From contig BCJJ01000018.1 in NCBI GenBank assembly GCA_039545355.1, positions 186,001-250,000 on the forward strand: a DNA stretch of 64,000 nucleotides, read 5' to 3'. Below are positions 23,201-33,042 of this stretch, one piece after another (the first letter of the stretch is position 1; each line of letters starts with the position of its first letter). A model generated the notes under the pieces. It saw only the letters and a list, made by a program, of their open reading frames with translations. It was not told where the DNA came from and searched no databases. The position numbers and the translations under genes were made by a program. This stretch comes from Trichosporon coremiiforme. Lineage: Eukaryota; Basidiomycota; Tremellomycetes; Trichosporonales; Trichosporonaceae.

Positions 23201-25629
23201 GTGAAAGGTCTGGCGGGGCTCCTGGGGAATGGGCAGCAGATAGGCGAGGGTATCTGCCGAGGAGCGGGGTACGATGAGCACGACTGCGAGCTCAGAGAGT
23301 CGAGGCTAATCTCGGCCAGCGGTCGTCGCCGGGGGACGGTTGCGCGCGGGGGGACGGTTGCCTGACCATCCTCGCCGTAGTGCAAGACGCGCCCCTTCAT
23401 CGGCATGGGCGGTCGTCGTCGGCAACGAGGGGTTGCCATTGTGCCCCGCGGTGATGGAGGTGGTCGACTGTGGGAGGAGAACGTATATTCCATTGTCCTC
23501 GAACTCGATGATGCAATGGACGTGAGCTCGACGGGACGGCGATAAGGCTCCACTTTCGTTCGAGTAGCCAGCGGGCGCTCGCGAAATGGGCTGCCGAGGG
23601 TTAAGGCGGGCGACCGGTCGGGTGTAGGGAGCATTGCTGGTGTCTAGTGTAGAGGTAGTGGAAGATGCTTCAGCAAGTGTAGGTGCAGGTATCGTGAAAT
23701 GATAGTCGACGCCGGAGGTCGCATCGTTGTTCTCCCTCATATATGAGCATGATCGGGGCGTGAACAATGTATAGGAGGTATCAGGTGAGAACCACAGGAC
23801 CTTGGTATCGCTGGGTGGTGTGCCATCGTGTGCCACACCGCGCCGTGCATCGAGCGCCGCGCAGGATTCTGTAGGGAATCCGGTAAAGCACAGTCGGGTT
23901 CTCGCGCCCGGGGCTGACCCAGGCTGACCCAGGCTCACAAGCCCGCGCCGGCTGAACTGACCACTGTCAGCCAGCGGGTCTGGCTGTGGAAGGTTAAGGG
24001 GTCCCTGTCCGTGGCGCCCGCGCCGACAGCGCCAGAGGCAGCACGGACAACCAGACCTTCCAGAACTAACCACAATGCCGAAGTATGGCTCCACATGCCG
24101 CTAAGCCCATTGTCTTCACCATGGTGGTGACTCAGTTCCAAGAAGATACATCTGCAGCCTCTGTCATAGCGACCTGAGACTGCCATGACAGATTGCGGCC
24201 GTGCGTGGGTCCCCTGTCGGAGCTGCAGTCTGCTGCGAATGACATGGGTGGTGCCAAATGGTGCCAAATAGGATCAGAGTTGCTCTCCTGTGATAGGCGG
24301 CGGCCAAGTGTCCGTCTTAGAGCAAGCGACTGCCCGCTTGGCATTGAAGGGGGTCAATACATCGACCGGCCGGCGACCAACTACAGCGACCGCGGTTCGA
24401 CCATTACTCGGCGTGCGGCCCTGACTCTGCGGAGTACATCAGCGGAGTTCGTTCGCGCTCCATAGCACGTCAGCCCTCAGGAATCTTCAGGCGGCTTGGT
24501 GTATCAGACAACAAAGGACACCAGGGTTTGCCGGAACAGGCTCCTCAGAGTACCTTGTGGTAGACGGAGCCGTGCGCTCTTCCAGCCTGCTGGAATGAGC
24601 AAGTCTCATTTGTGAAGGCTTGTCGAGTGTCACGATCTGCACGAAACAGGAGCAGGGGCCGGTCGGCCGCCCACAGAAGTCAGACAGCCCGTAAAAACCT
24701 GCCGTATGAAGGACCGCTCTAAGGCTTCATGAGTGCGATCCGGCACATCGGGCGCCGGCGCTCGCTCAGACTCCAGGCGTAACGTCAGGCATTGTCACGG
24801 CAAAGCTCGTCCCCTGGCCCACGTCTCGTATTGGTATGAGCTCCCCATTATTCTCGCTCAATTAGGAGATGATCCAGTCCCACCGATTCGCGTGCGTATC
24901 ACTCCTAGTGCTGTATGAGACAGCATTGTCGACCCACTCGACGCTCGTTGCGGAAAGAGAAGACTCGGAGCTGGCGTAAACGATCTCACATTGCTGAGAA
25001 CGGCATGCGACTAGGTATGTCTTCGTGCGCCTGAAACTGTTCCGCGCTCGTTCGTAGTCACATGGAACGGTACCCTCACCAGAAGCTCGTAGACCGGTTG
25101 AATCCCGCGGTCTTGTGGGGAAGGAGTTAGAAGCGGCTGACGAGCCACGTCGTCCAATAATAGTCCACGTCAAGAGACGCGGGAATTCGCAGTATCATCC
25201 TCGTTCGGTAAACTCTGCACATCCAGAGCTGATCCTGTTGTGAGAAGCTATCCCATGCTGTCCTATACAGAACTGGAGAGCGGACTGGAGGTGATTGCTC
25301 AGGATCGGTTTCAGGCGAAGAGCAGCGATCATCCCACTCGCGCGACACCCACGCGAAAATGCTTCCGCTTCGAGACACTGACCTCTGCTCAGCACTCTTC
25401 ACAACAAAGCCGAGACCACCGCCATCGATCTCTGCCATCGTCGTCGCCCGACTTGGTATCATCTATACCCAAAACACAGGTTCTGCTTGCGAACACGGGG
25501 CGTCCGGCATTCTAGACATATACAGAGTCTCTTTTGGCAAGGAAAACATCGAATCGACCCCGTCTCGTGACGCCATTACCTCCACCTTTCTTTTCGCGGA
25601 TCAACCCCCCAACCTAGATCTTATCCAAG
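20252..25629. other. Gene-poor interval of about 5.4 kb
   Basis: No recognisable conserved gene between the lipase and DST1. It contains the weak candidate at 22762-23634(-) and a competing minus-strand frame at 23306-24094. Small direct repeats occur: a 13-bp GGGGGACGGTTGC pair near 23333-23361, CTGACCCAGG twice near 23914-23935, and GGTGCCAAAT twice near 24248-24269. No transposase or reverse transcriptase motif was seen. Confidence 0.45.
22762..23634 (-). CDS. Possible proline/serine-rich protein of unknown function
   Basis: A single open frame of 290 codons in an otherwise gene-poor stretch. The product is low complexity, rich in Pro, Ser, Arg and Thr, with segments such as RVLHYGEDGQATVPPRATV and PLAEISLDSLSSQS. 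It resembles disordered fungal regulatory proteins but matches no family I recognise. A second minus-strand frame (23306-24094) overlaps it and contains HCIIEFEDNGIYVLLPQS, which looks more protein-like than background. The true gene may therefore be spliced between the two frames, but I could not find convincing splice sites. At this GC content a chance open frame is possible. Confidence 0.3.
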   Translation of the reverse strand: MLPTPDRSPALTLGSPFRERPLATRTKVEPYRRPVELTSIASSSSRTMEYTFSSHSRPPPSPRGTMATPRCRRRPPMPMKGRVLHYGEDGQATVPPRATVPRRRPLAEISLDSLSSQSCSSYPAPRQIPSPICCPFPRSPARPFTPPTSSAVGSSDATELLTPHVPTRVARPQLRGGQDTDDSDRLGRTWLGDGDLGGLTRGSPNRCTGASSSRRLSRYPAMSLPSTPPREIRGLPRERTRISRTRRSGTAGSRREGTDRAADRDAGTSWRPSATGDESEFVNYPCCSLD

Positions 25630-27158
25630 ATGCCGATGGACGCGACGGCCCTGACCGCCTCGGTGAAGGAGCTGAACGAGGCGAGCGCTGGTGGCAAGAC
25701 TGAGGTGAGCCTTGTCTGAACCATCGATGACTGACGACCAGGACATGATTAGGCTTCTGAAGAAGCTAAAGGCCGAGGTCGAGCCCACCGAGGAACTGCT
25801 GAGGGTGAGTCGCTCCCCAAGAGACATTCCATCGGCCCTCGCTGTGTAAACTACTCCAGAACTAATGTCAGACGTCTCGCGCGGGTATCGCGGTCGGCAA
25901 GCTGCGTCAGAATGCGACCCCGGGTGTCTCGTCCCTTGCGAAGGAGATTGTGAAGCAGTGGAAGGAGGCTGTCGAGGAGAGCAAGCGGAAACGCAAGCGT
26001 GAGGCTGAGGCGGACGGCTCTGCCCCGAAGGACGAGGCCGTCAAGCGTGTCAAGGCTACGTCAGCGGCTCCGTCGAGCGGCGCTGCGTCGCCGGCTGTGT
26101 CAACACCGGCCGGTAGCGGTGGCGACCCCCGCAGCCCCAAGAGCCCGGCGCCGCTCACGACGATCGACAGCAGCCGCACGACGCCGCGTAACTCAAAGAC
26201 GGACGACATGGCGTCCCGCCTCCGGAGCGACAGCACCGATGCCGCCTCTGAGGACGTTCGCGACAAGTGTGTCGTCATGATGTACGATGCCCTCGCGTCG
26301 GACTCCAATGCCGGTGAGCTCTCGTGACCCTATCATCGCTGACATCAGACAAGAAGACGATTGCCGAGCGGGCGATCGGCATCGAGCGAGAGGCGTTCAA
26401 GTTGCTCAAGTTCAACTCGGGCAACGAGTACCGTGCCAGTACGTATCCCAATCTCGGTCCTTAAATTCGGCTAATCGGACACAGAGATGCGCTCCCTCTT
26501 CCTCAACATCAAGGATAAGGGCAACCCCGGTCTTCGCAACGAGATCGTCCTCGGTCAGGTCACCCCGGACAAGGTTGTGCGGATGAGCAAGGAGGAGATG
26601 GCCTCGGAGAGCGTGCGCCTGCTGAACGAGAAGCTCGCCGAGAAGAACCTGTTCAAGGCGAAGGCCGTCGGAGTGACCCAGGTAAGTGAACGAAGGAGTG
26701 CAGGGTGCAGTACCCGTGTACAGGAAGAACGCTCGGAAATGTTCCGTATTACCGCCTTGCAAGGGGCGTCGACGCGAAGGAATTCGCCGGGCGTTATCGG
26801 ATATGATCAGGGGTATGCTGACAGAATTCAGGCCGAGACGGACGCTTTCAAGTGCTCAAGATGTCAGCAGCGCAAGTGCACCTACTACCAGATGCAGACT
26901 CGTTCTGCAGACGAACCTATGACTGTGAGTGGACGAGTTTTCATGCGCTTCGGGGAATTCGGCCGGCTAACCAGCAGACCTTCGTAACGTATGTGCTGCG
27001 ATGCTACGATAACGCTATGTGGATGATGCTGACCCTGGGGCCGATTATCTGTCTTACGCCGTCGATTGAGACAGGTGCACGGTGAGTTACTAATCAGCAG
27101 ACGGAACGCGGAGACTGATGCCCGCAGAACTGTGGCAACAAGTGGAAGTTCAGTTGAT
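25630..27158 (+). CDS. DST1: Transcription elongation factor TFIIS
   Basis: Predicted 335-residue protein from nine exons: 25630-25704, 25742-25804, 25872-26313, 26349-26438, 26485-26681, 26832-26924, 26978-26988, 27075-27081 and 27129-27158. Domain I (SVKELNEASAGGK, then RLLKKL, then TPGVSSLAKEIVKQWK) is followed by a Ser/Pro-rich linker. Domain II has VRDKCVVMMYDAL and GNEYRAKMRSLFLNIKDKGN. The C-terminal zinc ribbon has FKCSRCQQRKCTYYQMQTRS, the catalytic acidic pair DE in SADEP, and TFVTCTNCGNKWKFS. TFIIS stimulates transcript cleavage by backtracked RNA polymerase II. The zinc ribbon is reconstituted only if exons of 11 and 7 nt are included. ATGs at 25630 and 25636 are both in frame. 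Confidence 0.95.
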
Positions 27159-27781
27159 CGGCGGGTCAACTACGGTGCGGTGGCTGGATTGTGTACTGTT
27201 GAGATGTATGAGCATGAGCATGCATTGCTGCATTGCAAGAAGCACGGAGCGATGATTTGAGATCCGGCTGATTAAGATGCATGGCAACACCTGGTATCAC
27301 CCGCAAACAGGCGGTACGCGGTACGGTGGCATGAATGCCGCAGTGCTGGGACAAGCCCGATTGTTTGCTGAGTCATGTGCTTACCTAATGCAGCCACGTG
27401 TAACGGAGGATGGCGTCTTGCTATCGGATTTTCGATTCGTGGAAAATGAGTAGTCCGGCAGCGGCTGGCCCCGTTTCCACGCTCATCGGCACGTCCAAGT
27501 CCCTGGTCCTCGCCGGCAACGAGTCCGAACCTTTATCAAGTGCTAGACTGTCACCATCTTTGCTTTTTTCCTTCCCTCCAACCACCTTGCCCATCACGTC
27601 TTTCCTCACGCGTTCAGCAACCAGGGCTCGCCTCCCCCGCCTAGCCTCTCACCGCCGCTTCATCTTTTCCGCGCCGCCCCCGTCAGCTACCCCAGCTACC
27701 GCTACGCGCCTCGCCCCTCTCTCGACTCTCTCGTCGAACGACACTAAAATCCCCGCCAGCCCCCCTCCGCGAACAAACACC
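27159..27781. promoter_or_regulatory. DST1 / TRR1 intergenic region with in-frame upstream coding potential
   Basis: This 623-bp tandem interval holds the TRR1 promoter. From 27410 to 27781 it is open in the TRR1 frame, with in-frame ATGs at 27410 and 27446. From about 27540 it is pyrimidine-rich, as expected for a 5' leader, so transcription may start there and leave only the ATG at 27782. Confidence 0.5.
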
Positions 27782-28874
27782 ATGGCCCCCGTCCCCTTCA
27801 AGGTCCAGGACCCCCCTACGAACGGCCCCCGTTCGACCAAGAAGCACTCCGAGGTCGTTATCATCGGCTCCGGACCCGCTGGTCACACCGCCGCCATCTA
27901 CCTCGCGCGTGCCAACCTTAACCCCGTCATGTACGAGGGTATGCTCGCCAACGGCTTCGCTCCCGGTGGTCAGCTCACGACGACGACCGACGTCGAGAAC
28001 TTCCCTGGTTTCCCCGAGGGTGTCACCGGCCCCGAGATGATGGACAAGTTCCGTGCCCAGTCCGAGCGCTTCGGCACTGAGATCATCACTGAGACCGTCG
28101 CCAAGGTCGACCTTTCCATCCGCCCCTTCAAGTACTGGGTCGAGGGCGAGGAGGCCGAGGAGGACTTCATGACTGCTGACACGTAAGCATTTTTGGCTGA
28201 CATAGCTACACTTCTAAGGTCACAAGCTGACGTACAGCATCATCATCGCCACCGGTGCCTCGGCCAAGCGCATGCACCTCCCTGGAGAGGAGACCTACTG
28301 GCAGAGCGGTATCTCGGCGTGCGCTGTCTGCGACGGTGCCGTCCCGATCTTCCGCAACAAGCCCCTCGCTGTCGTCGGTGGTGGTGACTCTGCCGCCGAG
28401 GAGGCCATGTACCTCACGAAGTACGGTTCGATTGTCCACGTTCTTGTCCGCCGTGACGAGCTTCGTGCGTCGAAGATCATGGCCAAGCGCCTTCTCGCCA
28501 ACCCCAAGATCAAGGTCGAGTGGAACACTGTCCCGATCGAGGCCAAGGGCGACAATGACCTCCTTACCGGCCTTGTCCTGAAGGACACCAAGACCGGCGA
28601 GACCCGCGAGCTGCCCGTCAACGGTCTCTTCTACGCCATCGGCCACGTCCCCGCCACCTCGCTCGTCAAGGGCCAGGTCGAGACCGACGCCGACGGCTAC
28701 ATCGTCACCATCCCCGGCACTGCCGAGACGAGCGTCAAGGGTGTCTTCGCCGCCGGTGACGTCCAGGACAAGCGATACCGCCAGGCCATCACCTCGGCCG
28801 GCTCTGGATGCATGGCCGCCCTTGAGGCCGAGCGCCTCCTCGCCGAGGAGGAGGACGAGAAGCCCAAGAACTGA
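27782..28874 (+). CDS. TRR1: Thioredoxin reductase
   Basis: Predicted 345-residue NADPH-flavoenzyme from exons 27782-28182 and 28238-28874. It has the FAD motif [20 protein letters not shown], then [19 protein letters not shown] and the redox-active disulfide motif CAVCDG. The NADPH motif [19 protein letters not shown] and the C-terminal FAD motif [18 protein letters not shown] complete the set. Length matches the low-molecular-weight fungal/bacterial type. It keeps thioredoxin reduced for peroxide defence and ribonucleotide reduction. The ATG at 27782 (ACACCATGG) is the strong start and matches the usual N-terminus. An in-frame extension starting upstream is open and arginine-rich, and the frame is also open past the TGA. 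It converges on HMX1. Confidence 0.96.
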
Positions 28875-28976
28875 CTGGGTCAGGCGGAGGGAGAGAAGCA
28901 GAAGCAGGAGCAGGAGCAGGAGCACGAGTCGCAGGAGGAGGAGCCCCCGCGCAAGCGGGCGCGCCAGAGCTCGTAG
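28875..28976 (+). other. Open in-frame extension past the TRR1 stop codon
   Basis: After TGA at 28872-28874, followed by CTG GGT, the same frame stays open for 33 codons to TAG at 28974. The predicted peptide is rich in Glu and Gln with repeated EQ dipeptides, and ends in PPRKRARQSS, which resembles a monopartite nuclear localisation signal. No GT donor upstream of the TGA would remove the stop by splicing. Translational readthrough is an inference; this may simply be purine-rich 3' UTR. Confidence 0.35.
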
Positions 28977-29529
28977 CTGTGCGAGCACATTAGATTAGAC
29001 ATATGCATGGCCACCTCTTGTAGATCCAGACGAGCAGCACGGGCGTGTTGAGCAACTGACCTGACCTGCGCATGGAATCGATCTGCACCGACAAGCATGG
29101 CAGCTAACACTTGCCACCTAGCGATAGAGTTGGCCGCAGCCATCGGTACCGATTCCCGAAGGGCTCGAAAAATGACGACGGCCGATGGCGGCGGGTAACT
29201 GACGCAATCTTGCGAGCTAGTGATAACCGAATCGCCCGATGATGTAGACGTCAGGTCCAGGCGGCTGGCTGACGATATGGCTTGCTCATGAACGGGTAAA
29301 CCGTAGCTTCCCATGCTCCATCAGTTGCGCCAGTGTGAGTTGAGAAGCAGCAACAAGGCGTCAGAAGACACAGAAACAGTGACGCTTTCAAGATAGTAGC
29401 ATATCCTTCGTTGAGCGTGCTAGAAAGACAAGGGGTAAGAACTAAAAGGGGGAACAAGAAGCTGTAACGCCCTCGTGGAGGGGGGACGCTTTGCCCGCAA
29501 GCGGTGTGTTTGCGCGGCAGGGAGTATGG
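28977..29529. other. Convergent intergenic region, TRR1 / HMX1
   Basis: About 550 bp between the end of the TRR1 extension and the HMX1 stop. I see no gene or repeat; it should hold two 3' UTRs. Confidence 0.45.
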
Positions 29530-30968
29530 TTATAGCAAGAACCTGCGCTGTTTCGCTGCGATGCGCCTTAGGAGTTGTTCGTTCTCGATCCACCACGGGA
29601 CGACTTTTGCTTCGAACCAGTCTGTCGCCTTGTCGACGACGGGTTTGACGTACGGCTCGGCATAGGGCTGGGCAGCCTGGACGGCGTACAGGCCGACGAG
29701 GGCGCAGAGGGCAAAGACGGCGAAGCGCATCGCGTGGTCGGTGAGGCTGAGCACCTGGGGCGGGTTCAGGTCGCGGCGGCGCTGTTCCTCAATCTGCTTC
29801 TTCTCAAAGTAGCGCATCTTGGCGCGGGGCGGGGGGTTGATGAGCGCGAAAATCTCCGTGTTGAGGAGGAAGGCGTCGTTGGCCTCGCGCACGAGGGCCT
29901 TCTTCAGCTCCCGGTCGTCGCCGCCGCCCTGGTTCATGCCCCGGCGGTACCAGTTCTTGACCTCTGCGAGCTTCTTCTTACGCTCGCCCACCGTCTCCTC
30001 GCCCGTCACGGCGGCCGAGGTGTCGTCCGACAGGTCAAAGTAGTAGAAACGCCTGCCGTCGAGCCCGTCGAGGCCGTAGGCGCGGCGGAGCTTTGCGCCA
30101 ATGATCTGGCCACCGGACAGGTCGCCAAGGTATCGGACGTAGGCGTGCGCGAGGAGGAGGGGGCACTTGCGCTCGTCACCCGAAAGCGCGTTGATGCGGT
30201 CGAGGTAGCGCGCGAGGCGGGGCGGGGTCGACACGAAGACCTCCTCGATGAACGCGGGCATCGGGAAGGGAGCCTTGATGCCGTGCTTGCGGCCAGAGGG
30301 CTTGAGCGACCAGGCCGGCAGACGGTTCAGGAGGAACTTGATGTCCGCTGCGAGCGTGTCGGCACGGCGGAGCAGCTCCGGGTTGTAGGTCGGCGCAAGA
30401 ACCGGGTGCTGAGCGTGCACGTCGAGGCCGCATTCGAGCGCACTGCGGGGGGTTAGCACTCTGTCCCACATGGTTACATGCGCCACCGCTCTGGAATCTG
30501 GAACCACCACGGCGACGTCACGAGAGTCACTGCGGCGTGTTCCAGGTTACGGTCGGTGGCCAATGTTGCAGATACTTACTCGTAGACACGCCAGAGGATC
30601 GCGAGCCAGCGGACATACTCCTGCAGCTCGAGCTGGCCCTGGGTCAGCGCAATGGCGCCGTCAGAGTTCTCGGCCTTGGTGTGCGCGCGCTTGGTGCCCT
30701 CGCGGAGGAGCTCGGCGGTGGGGGCCGAGTAGTCGAGGTCACCGAACTCGTCGTCCTCGTCGGGGGTCGTAATGCCCGAGCTGGAGCTGGCGGCGTCAGA
30801 GGACGAGCTGTTCGTGCTCTCGAGCGAGGGGCGCGAGGCGATAGCGGGGTGGCCCGCGGGAACGGCGCCGTCCGAGGTGTGGGCGACGGGGCACATGCCC
30901 TTGGGCACGCCGCTGGGCAAGATGGGGGGAGGCGCATCAGCGCTGCTGTGCGCAACGGGGCACGACAT
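29530..30968 (-). CDS. HMX1: Heme oxygenase with N-terminal CPV motifs and C-terminal membrane anchor
   Basis: Predicted 433-residue protein from exons 30968-30580 and 30442-29530. The catalytic domain starts at about residue 86 with LLREGTKRAHTKAE, where His96 is the expected proximal heme ligand. It continues with YVRYLGDLSGGQIIGAKLRR, the distal-helix signature. A hydrophobic segment near the C-terminus (FAVFALCALVGLYAVQAA) should anchor it in the ER. It degrades heme to biliverdin, CO and iron. It is longer than usual because of an 80-residue N-terminal extension. That extension has two Cys-Pro-Val motifs, SCPVAHSS at residues 2-9 and MCPVAHTS at 25-32, then a Ser-rich, acidic linker. The ATG at 30968 directly precedes the first motif; an upstream in-frame ATG at 31055 is less likely. 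Confidence 0.92.
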
Positions 30969-33042
30969 GGCGGGGTTACAGTCGATGTGTTGGGGCTGAA
31001 GCAAGGCAGAGCAAGCAGAGAGTGATGGTGGGAGAAGGCAAAAAGGAAAAGACAATGCATGCAGGGGTCAGGTAGGTCAGTCGGAGAGGTCGCGGAATCC
31101 AGAATCCATGAGAGCCAACGCTTGGCGGTGCGCCCGGGGCGGTCGGTCAGCGGCCAGTGGCCAGCGGCCATCTATCATGATATCTGTGTGGGGTACACCA
31201 GGTACGCCCAGAGCTAGGCTTGAGCTGCCTAAGCATGGCTGAATTCATCCACCCTGCGAGCAGGTTCCGGCCTTGTCTCGCAGCCCGCGCCTGTGCGCCA
31301 TGGCGCCTGCGCTCTCAAGGGTGTTCGGCGTCCCAGCCCCGCTGCGCCCCGGGGCCATGCAATGTACAGGCCGTACGCCGGGTATGCACAGGGTAAAGGA
31401 CCAGAAGGCGCATCGTACGGTGGGTGGCGAAAGAATTTTCGGCCGACCAGTCAAGTCTTGTCCTCTGCGCAAAACTCGGTGGATGGCGTCAGGTCACGTT
31501 TTTTCGGACTCGAGCGACACAACCTCGACCCAAGCGTGAGAGTTTACTGGTCACTCGCGTGTTACGGAGCCCCTCGCGCACTGAGCGGCCATTATCTGAT
31601 ATGCGCGACAGGGAGTTTTCGCCGAGACCGTGACGTCTGCCCCATCCTTATGGGCCAAGTGTCACTGTCAAGACACGTTCTTTTCCGAGCCGGTTGGGCG
31701 AATGAGTAGCTTCTCACGCAGTCGCGCAGTCGACATAAACAATGCGCAGCCGTCTTGGACGCAAGGTGCTAAGTGGAGCTGAAAGGGCTGGTATTTGCTG
31801 CCGTGCTGTATTTGCTCTGCCGTAATCGGCTGCTGTCGGGCAGGCTTTGCTTTCAAGGTGCAGACTGGAGCAGGCCTGCAGGCTCGTGGGTGGAGGTCGG
31901 CCAGCTGGAAACATTATCAGCGCCCATCCTTGACGAGGACTCAGGATCACGCAAACTCAATCGCCGCTTCTTGGCGCGCGGGCTGGCCTTGGCAACAGAG
32001 CCATTCCGAGCGCACGCGACTGTTTTAAGGGTGACGGGACGCATTGCTTTGGTGGTCACGGTAGTCGATAGCTGGCGTGGGAAGGAATGCACGGAATAGT
32101 CAACATGAGCAACGGAGATGATCTGCATGCGCTGCTTGCTTTGGAAGCACACTAGTGAAACCTGCTGCGCAGAAGCGGTGATCGGCATGGAGGTGATGTG
32201 ATGCAACTCCTGTCAGGTACAATCAGCCCGATCCAGCGATCAACACACAGATCCACAGAGCCTTCCTTCCCCCCTCCCAACGCTCTAACTTGCGGCGTTC
32301 CGCTGTCCTTCCCCCGACAGTCATTGCATCCTTGAGCTACTGCCCCGTACCGGCCGTATCGCTGCCCCGCCCTACGTGCGCCAATGTCTTGAGTCAACGC
32401 CACTCCCCTACGGATCACCGTGGATCAGCGAGCCCACGAGCACACCGGCACCAGCTGACAGCACTGGACACTCTCGCCTCAGTTACAAGTGGTGCGACTT
32501 GCCCTGCTTCCTCCTGACTGCCGATGCTGAGCCGACAAAGTGCCGACGATATCGGAAAGTTGCTGCAACGGACGTAGAAATGTCGGAAGTCAGCCGCCAG
32601 GCAGCTCCGGTGAGACGGCCTGCAAGACAGGAGGTGGCCTTGGCGGGAATGCTTGAGGTCTTGGCTTGTTCTGCATCGGACAGACCGACCCGTGCCAATC
32701 AACGCGCACTGCATGATGCTGATGTCCCCGTAGGTCGCCTCCTTGCGGTCTCTTGGTACCTTGCAGAGCGTGACGGGGCTGAGGGGGGCGACATGAATAC
32801 CGCAGGGTGTGTATGCACTGAGCTCTCTTCTGAACCCAAGGCTGAGATCTTCAATTCATCCGCTCCGTCCCCAGGATGTTAGCGTTTGCTCCCGTCCCTT
32901 CAGCTTATCAGATAACTACAGCACGGTACCCTCTTTCGGACCAATGCTCAGGTATTGGACACTGAAATAGGAGAGGAAAACGTTCCTTTCGCTCACTGTG
33001 AACCAAATGAATGCAATCAATCTACAACAAAGTCGTTGGACG
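30969..33042. other. Intergenic, HMX1 promoter to TRP channel 3' end
   Basis: About 2.1 kb with no recognised gene. The part next to 30969 should be the HMX1 promoter. Both flanking genes are on the minus strand. Small open frames exist but have no protein-like features. Confidence 0.45.

Noticed and set aside
28880..28980. Separate small gene encoding the Glu/Gln-rich segment after TRR1
   Set aside because: There is no independent ATG or leader; the segment is in the TRR1 frame, so it is treated as a possible extension.
29575..30456. 293-codon plus-strand frame opposite heme oxygenase
   Set aside because: Antisense to a gene with clear catalytic motifs; no independent evidence.
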